Shown piece by piece: positions 24,765 to 33,906 of a stretch of 64,000 bases of DNA. Positions within the stretch are counted from its first letter, which is position 1; the number at the start of each line of letters is the position of its first letter. The notes beneath the pieces are model-generated. The model made no database searches, had not been told where the DNA came from, and saw only the letters and a list, made by a program, of their open reading frames with translations. Source of the stretch: CAIVAT01 sp964525995 (GTDB lineage: Bacteria > Bacteroidota > Bacteroidia > Bacteroidales > FEN-979); assembly GCA_964525995.1 (NCBI GenBank), contig CAZGIM010000001.1, positions 1 to 64,000 of the forward strand, in the 5' to 3' direction. Position numbers and translations under genes: made by a program.

Positions 24765-27125
24765 ATGAAAACGAAAATATCCATTCGTCCCTTTATGTTT
24801 CCCACGATAATCTATTTTGTGGGAGTTATCCTATATGCTGTTTTCGTGAGTTATTATGAACGGGAAAAGATTCTGGTCGATATCGATACAAAGCTGCTTC
24901 ATGCAGCAAGGAATATAAAATATATCATTGCCGACGATTTCCATGACCGTGCCCTGGCTCCCACCGCAATCAGTGATTCGGAAAACATGCGGAATATCAG
25001 GTTACTTTCAGATTACGTGAAGTTGAACAACCTTACGTACCTCTATACAACAGTTGTCCGTGACGGGAACGTCTATTTTACCTCGTCCAGTGCAAAGGAT
25101 GATGATTTCCAGAAAAAAGATTTACCCTACTATTGGGAGGAATACCCGGAGGCAACCCGCGAATTCAGACTGGCAATCAATAAGGAAAGCCCGACATTTG
25201 AGACTTCCAGCGACCGGTGGGGAAAATTTCGCAGCAGTTTGATCCGGGAGGTCACAGCCAAAGGCAACCGTTATCTTGCCGGGGCTGATATGGATATTTC
25301 ATTTGTCAATCAGCAAATTTACAAGAGCTTTCAGATGGTCATCCTCCGGGCTTTGTTCTTTTTTATCCTTACCATCCCGTTCTTGATTGTTTTAAACCGG
25401 TTTTACGTAAGGAATACCACCCTCCTTGAAAATGAAGTGGATGAGCGAAAACTCGCCGAATCCAAGTTGGAGGGGTACCAAAAACATCTGGAAGAGATCG
25501 TGAAGATGAGAACCGAACAGCTGGAGCGGGAGATCTCAGAACGCAAATCCATTGAAGTCGAGCTTCAGAAAGCCAAAGAGATCGCCATCCATGAAAGCCG
25601 CGCCAAATCGATATTTCTTGCCAGCATGAGCCATGAGATCAGGACTCCGATGAATGGCGTAATCGGGATGGTCAATATTCTCAAGGAAACATCCCTGAAT
25701 GATGAACAAAGGGAGTATCTCGACATTATCGAGATTTCCGGGAACAACCTGCTATCGATCATCAACGATGTCCTCGATTTTTCTAAGATCGAGGCGGGTC
25801 AGGTTGAACTTGAGAATATCCCGTTCAATTTGCCTCAACAGGTTGAAGAGGTCACCAAGCTTCTGCATATGAGGGCTGAGATTAAAGGTCTCAAGTTATT
25901 CTTTACCATATCACCGGAGGTTCCTGAAAATGTCAAAGGCGATCCTGTGCGCTTCAAACAGATCATTATAAACCTTACCAACAATGCGATCAAATTTACC
26001 AGTACCGGCAGTATCACCATCGGGTTGGAAACGGTTTCAATTCACGAGAAGAAGATAAAAGTCCGTTGTCAGGTCAAAGATACCGGAATCGGAATTTCAG
26101 AGAAGGGCAGGGAGAAGCTATTCAGGGAATTCTCCCAGGCCGATGCCTCAACGACCCGCCATTACGGTGGAACCGGGTTAGGGCTCAAGATATCAAAAGA
26201 CCTGTCAACACTTATGGGTGGTGAGATCGGTGTAATCAGCGAAGAGGGTAATGGATCAACCTTTTGGTTCACAGTTGTTTTCGATACAATTGATCAGGCT
26301 GAGATTGACCGGATCAATACCGAGAAGCGGCAAACACTTGCGAAATCCCTATCGATTCTGCTGGTTGAGGATAATTATATCAGTCAGAAGGTAGCTCAGA
26401 CCGCGCTTGAACGGGATGGTTACAAACACATTGATATTGCGGCAAACGGTGAAATTGCGGTAAAAATGTTTGCCGAGAAAGAGTATCAGATCGTCCTGAT
26501 GGATATCAGGATGCCGGTTATGGATGGCCTGCAGGCGACTGAGCAGTTCAGGATGATTGAAAAATCAAATCCTGACAGGTCACCTACGGCAATTGTCGCC
26601 TTTACAGCATATGCCATCGAAGGCGACCGTGAACGGTTCCTGAGTGCAGGTATGGATGATTATGTGGCCAAGCCCTTTCAGCCGGAAGAGTTGATCCGGG
26701 TTATCGACAAATATGCCAACAGGTTAAAATTCAGGGCACAAAAACATCTGAAGATTCTTCTTGCCGAGGATAATAAAATCAATCAGAAAGTCGCCTCAAA
26801 GACTCTTGAAACTTTTGGTCATCAGGTAGATGTGGTTGAAAACGGCCTTCAGGCTGTTGAAAAGGTCAAGGAAAATCATTATGACTTAGTACTGATGGAT
26901 CTCGAAATGCCTGAAATGGATGGTATCGAAGCGACCAAAACCATCAGAAAACTGGAGTCGGAACAACCGTCGGGTAGTGAAGAAAAGAGGCATCTGAAAA
27001 TTGTAGCGCTTACCGCGCATTCAACCACTGAAGATAAAAACCGGTGCATGGAAGCAGGAATGGATGACTATATCAGCAAGCCTTTCAGACAAGCAGAATT
27101 AGCCAGGGCATTATCAATTTTGTAA
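24765..27125 (+). CDS. Hybrid sensor histidine kinase with two receiver domains
   Basis: This 786-residue membrane kinase has TM1 (about 10-30), a periplasmic sensor domain of CHASE/Cache-like size (about 31-190) and TM2 (about 191-213). A coiled coil (about 215-275) leads to a HisKA domain with His290 in 'FLASMSHEIRTPMNGVIG'. A HATPase domain has 'DTGIGI' and 'GGTGLGLKIS'. REC1 carries Asp580 ('VLMDIRMPVMDG') and REC2 Asp712 ('VLMDLEMPEMDG'). No Hpt domain is visible, so a separate Hpt protein may be needed to pass phosphate on. It sits with a REC-only gene between the two mutase genes. Confidence 0.92.
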   Translation: MKTKISIRPFMFPTIIYFVGVILYAVFVSYYEREKILVDIDTKLLHAARNIKYIIADDFHDRALAPTAISDSENMRNIRLLSDYVKLNNLTYLYTTVVRDGNVYFTSSSAKDDDFQKKDLPYYWEEYPEATREFRLAINKESPTFETSSDRWGKFRSSLIREVTAKGNRYLAGADMDISFVNQQIYKSFQMVILRALFFFILTIPFLIVLNRFYVRNTTLLENEVDERKLAESKLEGYQKHLEEIVKMRTEQLEREISERKSIEVELQKAKEIAIHESRAKSIFLASMSHEIRTPMNGVIGMVNILKETSLNDEQREYLDIIEISGNNLLSIINDVLDFSKIEAGQVELENIPFNLPQQVEEVTKLLHMRAEIKGLKLFFTISPEVPENVKGDPVRFKQIIINLTNNAIKFTSTGSITIGLETVSIHEKKIKVRCQVKDTGIGISEKGREKLFREFSQADASTTRHYGGTGLGLKISKDLSTLMGGEIGVISEEGNGSTFWFTVVFDTIDQAEIDRINTEKRQTLAKSLSILLVEDNYISQKVAQTALERDGYKHIDIAANGEIAVKMFAEKEYQIVLMDIRMPVMDGLQATEQFRMIEKSNPDRSPTAIVAFTAYAIEGDRERFLSAGMDDYVAKPFQPEELIRVIDKYANRLKFRAQKHLKILLAEDNKINQKVASKTLETFGHQVDVVENGLQAVEKVKENHYDLVLMDLEMPEMDGIEATKTIRKLESEQPSGSEEKRHLKIVALTAHSTTEDKNRCMEAGMDDYISKPFRQAELARALSIL

Positions 27126-27134
27126 TATAATCCG

Positions 27135-27956
27135 ATGCGGTTTTTTAAGTTGTCTGTAATATTGGTTCTATTAATCCCGTTCTGGGTAATGGCTCAGGAA
27201 GAGAGGGTTTTAAGTAACATAGAAGCAAAAAAAGGTACCCGGGGACCGGATCTGAGTTTTGGAGCCGATATTTTCAGCAGGTATATCTGGCGGGGTCACG
27301 ATTATGGTAATTCGCCGGCGATTCAACCGAATATCGATTTTTTCTGGAACGGATTAACTATTGGAGCCTGGGGATCCTATGCGTTCTCAAAACATTCCAT
27401 CCAGGTCAATGATACGACCGTTGTTGATGCCGGAAATTATTCCGAGGTGGATTTATATGTTTCTTATACTTACAAATGGATTACATTATTATTATGTGAC
27501 TATTTTACACTAAACGGGCTGAATCCGAATGAAGGCAACCGTTACTTCGATTATAGGAACGCCACAACCGATCATACATTTGAAGCCAGTTTATCTTTTA
27601 ATGGCACCGAAACTTTTCCATTGCGTATACTTGCGGGAACACTTTTTTACGGCGATGATAAGAACAAAGACTCCACCGGAGTTTACGGGATGGGTGACAA
27701 AAATAATTATTCAACCTATTTTGAGGTTGGTTATACGTTCAGGATCAAAAAAATTGAAACGGAATTGATTCCGTTCATCGGCGGGATCCCGTTCGGTAGC
27801 AATTGGTACGGGCCTTATGCAGGAATCACGAATATCGGATTGACGGTGAAAAAATCGATCCCTGTCACTTCTGAGTATGAATTCCCCGTTCAGGCTTCAC
27901 TTATTGCCAACCCGCAATCGGAGGCGCTTTTCCTGGTATTTGGAATATCATTTTAA
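27135..27956 (+). CDS. Outer-membrane beta-barrel protein (TorF-like)
   Basis: This 273-residue protein has a signal peptide ('FFKLSVILVLLIPFWVMAQ'). The alternating beta-strand pattern starts with 'SFGADIFSRYIWRGHDYGN', reminiscent of TorF-family putative porins, and the protein ends with an aromatic residue ('LVFGISF'), typical of outer-membrane barrels. It starts 9 bp after the hybrid kinase gene and ends 21 bp before mutB, so it is probably co-transcribed with both. The transported substrate is unknown. Confidence 0.6.
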   Translation: MRFFKLSVILVLLIPFWVMAQEERVLSNIEAKKGTRGPDLSFGADIFSRYIWRGHDYGNSPAIQPNIDFFWNGLTIGAWGSYAFSKHSIQVNDTTVVDAGNYSEVDLYVSYTYKWITLLLCDYFTLNGLNPNEGNRYFDYRNATTDHTFEASLSFNGTETFPLRILAGTLFYGDDKNKDSTGVYGMGDKNNYSTYFEVGYTFRIKKIETELIPFIGGIPFGSNWYGPYAGITNIGLTVKKSIPVTSEYEFPVQASLIANPQSEALFLVFGISF

Positions 27957-27977
27957 CTACGTTATACTGATTTGAAA

Positions 27978-30128
27978 ATGAGACCTGATTTTAAAAACAT
28001 TGAATTAGAAAAAACCGATCAACAGAAATCCTTTGCTGATTGGGCAGCGGAGGAAGGAATTCAGAAAGAGTGGAAAACCCCTGAACAAATACTGGTCAAG
28101 CCGGTTTATGGTGAGTCAGATTTAGAGGGTATGGAACATTTGAATTTCGCCGCCGGAATCCCGCCATTTCTTCGCGGACCCTATTCCACGATGTATGTTA
28201 TGAGTCCCTGGACTATTAGGCAGTATGCCGGATTTTCAACAGCCGAAGAGTCGAACGCCTTCTACCGGCGCAATCTGAAGGCCGGACAAAAGGGATTATC
28301 TGTTGCATTTGATCTTGCGACCCACCGCGGGTATGATTCCGATCATGAACGCGTGGTGGGCGATGTGGGGAAAGCCGGTGTCGCTATCGATTCGATCCTT
28401 GACATGAAGATCCTGTTCGACCAGATCCCTTTAGATATTATGTCGGTGTCGATGACCATGAATGGTGCGGTATTACCCATTCTCTCCTTTTACATTGTTG
28501 CGGCTGAGGAACAAGGTGTACCGATGGCCAAACTGACTGGAACCATTCAAAATGATATCCTGAAAGAGTTCATGGTCAGGAACACCTATATTTATCCGCC
28601 CATTCCTTCGATGAAGATCATTGCCGACATTTTTGAGTATACTTCGAAGAACATGCCAAAGTTCAATTCCATTTCAATTAGCGGGTATCATATGCAGGAG
28701 GCTGGGGCAACTGCCGACATTGAGCTGGCTTATACGCTGGCCGACGGTTTGGAATACCTCAGGGCCGGGATCAACGCAGGAATGGACATTGACACCTTTG
28801 CACCCAGGCTTTCATTCTTCTGGGCCTCCGGAATGAATCATTTCATGGAGATCGCAAAGATGCGCGCAGCCAGGTTGTTATGGGCCAAGATCGTAAAACA
28901 GTTCAACCCCAGGAATCCCAAATCAATGGCCTTGCGTACCCATACGCAAACCTCCGGTTGGAGCCTTACCGAGCAGGATCCCTTCAATAATGTGGCCCGG
29001 ACCTGTGTTGAGGCGCTTGCTGCGGCTCTTGGACATACACAATCACTGCATACCAATTCGCTTGACGAAGCGATTGCTTTACCAACCGATTTTTCGGCGC
29101 GCATTGCCCGTAATACTCAATTATTTTTACAGGAAGAGACGCAGATATGCCGCTCGCTTGATCCCTGGGCCGGCTCTTATTATGTTGAATCGCTTACACA
29201 CGAAATCGCGCATAAAGCATGGGCACTTATTCAGGAAGTCGAGGAGTTGGGCGGAATGGCGAAGGCTATTGAAACAGGCATCCCGAAAATGAGAATCGAA
29301 GAGGCCTCTGCCCGCAAGCAGGCACGTATCGACTCCGGAAAAGACAAAATTGTTGGCGTGAATATGAACCGGCTCGATAAGGAGGATCCAATCGAAATCC
29401 TTGATGTCGATAATGCCGCCGTTCGCGAAGCCCAGGTCAACCGCTTGAAACAGCTCCGTGAAAACAGGGATGGTGAAGCGGTGCAGGCTGCACTTGATGC
29501 ACTGACAAAAGCAGCCGAATCGGGTACAGGAAATCTGCTGGAACTTTCCATCGATGCCGCGCGGAAAAGAGCATCACTGGGAGAGATATCATTTGCACTT
29601 GAAAAAATTTACGGGAGGTACAAAGCTGTGATCAGAAGCATATCGGGAGTCTACTCCTCAGAGTCAAAAGATAACGGCGCGTTTCAGAAGGCGCGCGAAT
29701 TAGCCGATCGATTTGCGGAGATTGAAGGACGCCGTCCCCGCATCATGATCGCTAAGATGGGGCAGGACGGTCATGACCGGGGGGCTAAAGTAGTTGCCAC
29801 CGGTTATGCCGACATCGGTTTTGACGTTGACATCGGTCCCCTGTTTCAAACTCCTGCCGAAGCCGCACGCCAGGCCGTCGAAAATGATGTCCATATTCTC
29901 GGAGTGTCGAGCCTTGCGGCAGGACACAAGACCCTGGTTCCGCAGGTAATAGCCGAATTGAAAAAACTGGGTCGCGAAGATATTCTGGTGATCGTAGGCG
30001 GAGTCATCCCACCACAGGATTATGAATTTCTTTATCAGTCGGGAGCTATTGCCATTTTTGGTCCCGGAACCGTGATTTCAGAGGCCGGGATAAAGCTACT
30101 TGAAATCCTGATCGAAAGCCGGAAATAA
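27978..30128 (+). CDS. mutB: Methylmalonyl-CoA mutase, large (alpha) subunit
   Basis: This 716-residue catalytic, adenosylcobalamin-dependent subunit has a TIM-barrel N-terminus with 'RGPYSTMYVMSPWTIRQYAG' and 'FDLATHRGYDSDH'. The C-terminal cobalamin domain has the D-x-H-x-x-G motif in 'GQDGHDRGAKVV' (His599 ligand). The start is the ATG at 27978; an in-frame TTG lies two codons upstream. Length matches the family (about 710-720). It is followed 2 bp later by an M16 peptidase gene. Confidence 0.97.
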   Translation: MRPDFKNIELEKTDQQKSFADWAAEEGIQKEWKTPEQILVKPVYGESDLEGMEHLNFAAGIPPFLRGPYSTMYVMSPWTIRQYAGFSTAEESNAFYRRNLKAGQKGLSVAFDLATHRGYDSDHERVVGDVGKAGVAIDSILDMKILFDQIPLDIMSVSMTMNGAVLPILSFYIVAAEEQGVPMAKLTGTIQNDILKEFMVRNTYIYPPIPSMKIIADIFEYTSKNMPKFNSISISGYHMQEAGATADIELAYTLADGLEYLRAGINAGMDIDTFAPRLSFFWASGMNHFMEIAKMRAARLLWAKIVKQFNPRNPKSMALRTHTQTSGWSLTEQDPFNNVARTCVEALAAALGHTQSLHTNSLDEAIALPTDFSARIARNTQLFLQEETQICRSLDPWAGSYYVESLTHEIAHKAWALIQEVEELGGMAKAIETGIPKMRIEEASARKQARIDSGKDKIVGVNMNRLDKEDPIEILDVDNAAVREAQVNRLKQLRENRDGEAVQAALDALTKAAESGTGNLLELSIDAARKRASLGEISFALEKIYGRYKAVIRSISGVYSSESKDNGAFQKARELADRFAEIEGRRPRIMIAKMGQDGHDRGAKVVATGYADIGFDVDIGPLFQTPAEAARQAVENDVHILGVSSLAAGHKTLVPQVIAELKKLGREDILVIVGGVIPPQDYEFLYQSGAIAIFGPGTVISEAGIKLLEILIESRK

Positions 30129-30130
30129 AA

Positions 30131-31357
30131 ATGATGGCTTTATCATCGTTTACACTTCCGAACGGCATACGGCTGGTTCACCATCCTGTTCAATCCAAAG
30201 TTGCCCATTGCGGGCTTTTTATCAATGCCGGAACCCGGGATGAATCGGAACGGGAACATGGAATAGCCCATTTCATCGAACATACGATTTTCAAAGGAAC
30301 CCGGAAACGTAACGTGTTTCAGGTACTCAACCGGCTGGAACATATCGGCGCAGACCTGAATGCCTTTACAACAAAAGAAGATACCTGTATCCACGCCTCC
30401 TTTCTGTCGGAGTATTACGACCGGACCCTTGAACTGTTCCATGACCTGTTCTTCAATTCCATTTTTCCTGTTAAAGAGATTGAAAAGGAAAAGCAGGTTG
30501 TATTTGATGAAATAAAGGCCTATCGGGATAATCCGGCAGAACAGATTTTCGATGATTTTGAGGACGGGGTGTTCACCGGACATCCGCTGGGAAAAAATAT
30601 TCTCGGGACAAAAAAGAGTCTGACACTGATTGACAGGGATTCGCTGATTGATTTCATTTTCAGGAACTACCGTATGGAGCAGGTGGTCATTGCGTCAGTC
30701 GGAGATATCGGCTTTGAATCCCTGAAAAAAAAGGTGGTGAACTATTTCAACCTGGATCCCGATCGCGGTAACAGGATTTCCCGACTTCCCTTCGACTCCT
30801 ATTCCCCGTTTCGCCAGGATCGTAAAAAGAGGACTTCACAGGTTCATTGTGTTTTGGGCGGCCCCGCCTACTGCTTTTCCGACAGTCGCCGGATCCCCAT
30901 GGCATTATTGAACAATATGCTGGGAGGACCTGTCTTAAATTCAAGGTTATCATTAGCCTTACGTGAGCGGAATGGATTGACTTATCACAACGAATCGAAT
31001 TATACGGCATATTCTGATTCAGGTATTGAATCCATCTATTTTGGAACCGATCCGGTTCATTTCGAAAAGGCGCTAAACATTGTATTCAAAGAGTTGAAAA
31101 GACTGAGGGAGCAGCAGTTGACACCTATTCAGCTTCATACCATTCAGAAACAATTGATCGGTCAGGTTGCCATCGCACAAGAGTCAAACCTGTCGTCGAT
31201 GCTCACAATAGGGAAACACTACTTGTTGCAGAACCGGCACGATCCCCCCGAAACACTGATTGAAAGGATTCGTATTACGACAGCGGCGGAACTGATGGAG
31301 ATCGCCAACCAGGTGTTTGATGAGTCCAATCTGAGTATGCTAACCTTCGGCTTATAG
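30131..31357 (+). CDS. M16 family zinc peptidase (insulinase-like)
   Basis: This 408-residue protein has the inverted zinc motif H-x-x-E-H as 'HFIEHTIFKGT' (His47, Glu50, His51), a downstream acidic ligand region 'EKEKQVVFDEIKAYRDNP', and the C-terminal M16 half with 'ALRERNGLTYHNES'. No signal peptide is seen, so it is probably cytoplasmic. Small M16 enzymes of this length resemble processing peptidases (PqqL/YmxG-like). It lies 2 bp after mutB, so it may be co-transcribed. Its 3' end overlaps the convergent LytTR gene by 6 bp. Confidence 0.9.
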   Translation: MMALSSFTLPNGIRLVHHPVQSKVAHCGLFINAGTRDESEREHGIAHFIEHTIFKGTRKRNVFQVLNRLEHIGADLNAFTTKEDTCIHASFLSEYYDRTLELFHDLFFNSIFPVKEIEKEKQVVFDEIKAYRDNPAEQIFDDFEDGVFTGHPLGKNILGTKKSLTLIDRDSLIDFIFRNYRMEQVVIASVGDIGFESLKKKVVNYFNLDPDRGNRISRLPFDSYSPFRQDRKKRTSQVHCVLGGPAYCFSDSRRIPMALLNNMLGGPVLNSRLSLALRERNGLTYHNESNYTAYSDSGIESIYFGTDPVHFEKALNIVFKELKRLREQQLTPIQLHTIQKQLIGQVAIAQESNLSSMLTIGKHYLLQNRHDPPETLIERIRITTAAELMEIANQVFDESNLSMLTFGL

Positions 31358-32065
31358 GAAATTCTCATCAATAAATCGTGAAAATTTTTCCTTGTATTGT
31401 TCGCTTACCGGGATGTAAACCCTTCCGAATACAATTCTGTTACGTTCGATGGTTTCTACCCGGTCGAGGTTCACGATAAAGGACCGGTGAACCCGCATAA
31501 ATCGCGAAGCAGGCAGTTTCGACTCCATCATTTTTAAGGAATTGATGGTCAGGATGGGCTTCGGTTGGTTTTTCAGGAACACCTTGACGTAATCCTTCAG
31601 TCCTTCAATGTACAGGATGTCATCAAAGTTGATACGGATTACTTTGTACTCGGAGTTCAGAAAGAGGAACCGGTCGTTGCTGTCGATCCTGTTGTTGCGA
31701 AGGCTTTCCATATCGATAAGTCGTTTGGCCTTCTGGGCGGCGATGAGAAATTCATCGTAACCAAAGGGTTTTACCAGGTAGTCGACGACATCCAACTTGT
31801 ATCCTTCCAGGGCAAATTTTTCATAGGCAGTGGCAAACACAATTTTTGGTCCGGCCGGCATATTCCTGACAAAATCGGTTCCGATGAGATCGGGCATATG
31901 AATATCCATAAAGATCAAATCGACTGGGTGATGTTCCAAAAACTCCAGGGCTAATATGGGACTTTCAAAACCACCCAGAAAGGTTAAAAACGAAGTGTCT
32001 TTAATATAACCTGTCACCAATTGAAGCGCCAGGGGTTCATCGTCGATGGCAAGGGTACGGATCAT
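31352..32065 (-). CDS. LytTR-family response regulator
   Basis: This 237-residue protein has a receiver domain (about 2-120; Asp in 'VDLIFMDIHMPD', Lys in 'VKPFGYDEF') and a LytTR DNA-binding domain (about 135-235) with 'DDILYIEGLKDYVKVFL' and 'FMRVHRSFIVNLDRVE'. It overlaps the LytS-like kinase gene by 4 bp, forming a two-component pair. The pair closes a ten-gene leftward cluster and probably regulates it. LytTR regulators bind paired direct repeats; I could not locate such sites by eye. Confidence 0.93.
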   Translation of the reverse strand: MIRTLAIDDEPLALQLVTGYIKDTSFLTFLGGFESPILALEFLEHHPVDLIFMDIHMPDLIGTDFVRNMPAGPKIVFATAYEKFALEGYKLDVVDYLVKPFGYDEFLIAAQKAKRLIDMESLRNNRIDSNDRFLFLNSEYKVIRINFDDILYIEGLKDYVKVFLKNQPKPILTINSLKMMESKLPASRFMRVHRSFIVNLDRVETIERNRIVFGRVYIPVSEQYKEKFSRFIDENFL

Positions 32066-33222
32066 CCTGTTGTGTTTCCGTTAAGCTCAATAGACAAAAG
32101 TACTTCAAAACTTTCAGCCGATGAATGAAGCTTTAGGTCGTGTTTCATAGGGTACAGTAAAGCAAGTCGTTTCTTTACATTTTCCAGCCCGATTCCCGGC
32201 TCGGATCGAAACAGTTCCTCCGTTCTTTTTCCCTGGCTGTTCCTGCATCTGAATTTGATTTCCTGCTGAGAGATTTCCAAATCTATGTTTATGAATGAGG
32301 GATTCAGGTAACTGATGCCGTGTTTAAATGCGTTCTCAAGAAATGGTAGAAAGATCAGGGGAGGGATAAGTACATCCGGATAATTCTCAGGAAAATTTAT
32401 TGTCAGTGATACACTTTTTGAGATCCGGAGTTTCATGAGTTCAATATAGTTGTTCATAAATTCTATTTCCTGGCTGATCCGGATATTCCCTTTTTCCGTT
32501 TCATAAAGAAGGTAGCGCATCAATTTGGATAATTGCAGAATGGCTTTTTGTCCATCTTTGAGATTGATCTGAACCAATGAATAAATGTTATTCAACGTAT
32601 TGAAGAAAAAATGCGGATTGATCTGGTTTTTTAAAAATGCCAGTTCAGAGTTCAACCGCGCTTTTTCGACCTCCTTGTTCAACCGTTCCTGTTGTGCAAA
32701 TTTTTCTGAGTATCTTAATCCGACACTGAATCCTGTAAGGATGACAGAAGTGACAAGAAAATTATAAACCGGCCATCCTTTTACTGGTCTTTTTCCGCGA
32801 CCAGACCCCTGGTCGATCATCCGGGGGCCTCTGTACCTGTCTGGTTCAATATGGGGACCCTGGCCTGGTTGACCCGGAGGCGGTACGCCGATTTCGGTTT
32901 TTCTGATTTCACCCCTCGGTCCGCGATGGTAAAAACTCATCATCAATTCCATTCCCACGATAGAGATCAGAACCACCAAAGCAGATGAAATAAAGTAGAC
33001 AATTCTTTTTTTTCTGAAAAATAGATACGGGATTAACAAAAAATAATTCATGTAAAAAATAAAACCGAAAAGAATGGTTTGAATCATCCCGATCAGAAAA
33101 ACATTACGATCATCACTCGATTCAAGATACAGAAAATAAGATGGCAGAACGAAAAGGAATATCCACACAAAAATGTGCATAAGGACATTCAATATTTTTT
33201 CTTTATGTGTAAAGCTGCTCAT
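32062..33222 (-). CDS. LytS/YehU-type sensor histidine kinase
   Basis: This 386-residue protein has four predicted TM helices (about 13-33, 42-68, 74-97 and 150-168) and a His_kinase domain with the H-box 'NQINPHFFFNTLNNI', followed by an HATPase with 'FLENAFKHGISY' and 'GIGLENVKKRL'. Between TM3 and TM4 lies an odd loop (about 98-149) rich in Pro, Gly and Arg ('GVPPPGQPGQGPHIEPDRY'). It is paired with the LytTR regulator (4-bp overlap) and starts 3 bp after the DUF2490 gene. The stimulus is unknown; it may sense the envelope or the products of its own cluster. Confidence 0.9.
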   Translation of the reverse strand: MSSFTHKEKILNVLMHIFVWIFLFVLPSYFLYLESSDDRNVFLIGMIQTILFGFIFYMNYFLLIPYLFFRKKRIVYFISSALVVLISIVGMELMMSFYHRGPRGEIRKTEIGVPPPGQPGQGPHIEPDRYRGPRMIDQGSGRGKRPVKGWPVYNFLVTSVILTGFSVGLRYSEKFAQQERLNKEVEKARLNSELAFLKNQINPHFFFNTLNNIYSLVQINLKDGQKAILQLSKLMRYLLYETEKGNIRISQEIEFMNNYIELMKLRISKSVSLTINFPENYPDVLIPPLIFLPFLENAFKHGISYLNPSFINIDLEISQQEIKFRCRNSQGKRTEELFRSEPGIGLENVKKRLALLYPMKHDLKLHSSAESFEVLLSIELNGNTTG

Positions 33223-33225
33223 GGT

Positions 33226-33906
33226 TTAAAAAATAAAATAATAACTCAACCCACAGATAAAATCTGTTTCCGGACTTTTTACATTGTACTCTTTATTGAT
33301 CCGGTAAAAAAGATCCAACTGGTTCCTGCGGTTAACCGAATATTCGATACCGGCCGTAACCCGCAATTGATCGAACGAACCATATACCATTTTGTTCAGT
33401 CTGAAAAAGAATTCCGAAGCAATATAGGGTTTAATTTTCTTATTCAAATTATATTTCAGAGTGATTTTTCCATTCAGGTGGTTGGATGGAACATGACCCT
33501 CCTCAGAGGAATTTATTTCTGTATATTGTGACTGAAATCTTCCCCAGAGGATCAATATCAGAGGAGCTATTTTTTCTTTATAGGTCAGGTCTGCATAGTA
33601 CCTGTGTTTTGTTTTGTATGAATCATCAATTCTACGTTGATTCGAGAACCTGTAAAATAAACCTGCCTTCCATTTTTTACTGATCCGATATTCAAAACCG
33701 ATATCGCTGAAAACTTCGCCGACTTCTGTGATATTTTCATTCATTCTCAATTCCTCCGTGAAGAGCAATGACCAGGCTGGGGCTAATTTTTTTTCCAGAT
33801 TTACGCTGATCCAAAGGCACGCATCCTTCTGCTGGGACATGCCGGGTAAAAACATGAGGCAGAAAAGTGAAGCCAAGCAGACCGGTAAAAATCGGAAATT
33901 ACTCAT
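33226..33906 (-). CDS. DUF2490 outer-membrane beta-barrel protein
   Basis: This 226-residue protein has a signal peptide ('CLASLFCLMFLPGMSQQ') and the DUF2490 pattern: 'AWSLLFTEELRMNEN', 'DIGFEYRISKKWKAGLFYRFS', 'YKTKHRYYADLTYKEK'. It ends in an aromatic-rich strand ('GLSYYFIF'), fitting an outer-membrane barrel. DUF2490 proteins are frequent in Bacteroidota without a known function. It overlaps the DUF4956 gene by 8 bp, so it belongs to the CotH/VTC/DUF4956 cluster. Confidence 0.82.
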   Translation of the reverse strand: MSNFRFLPVCLASLFCLMFLPGMSQQKDACLWISVNLEKKLAPAWSLLFTEELRMNENITEVGEVFSDIGFEYRISKKWKAGLFYRFSNQRRIDDSYKTKHRYYADLTYKEKIAPLILILWGRFQSQYTEINSSEEGHVPSNHLNGKITLKYNLNKKIKPYIASEFFFRLNKMVYGSFDQLRVTAGIEYSVNRRNQLDLFYRINKEYNVKSPETDFICGLSYYFIF

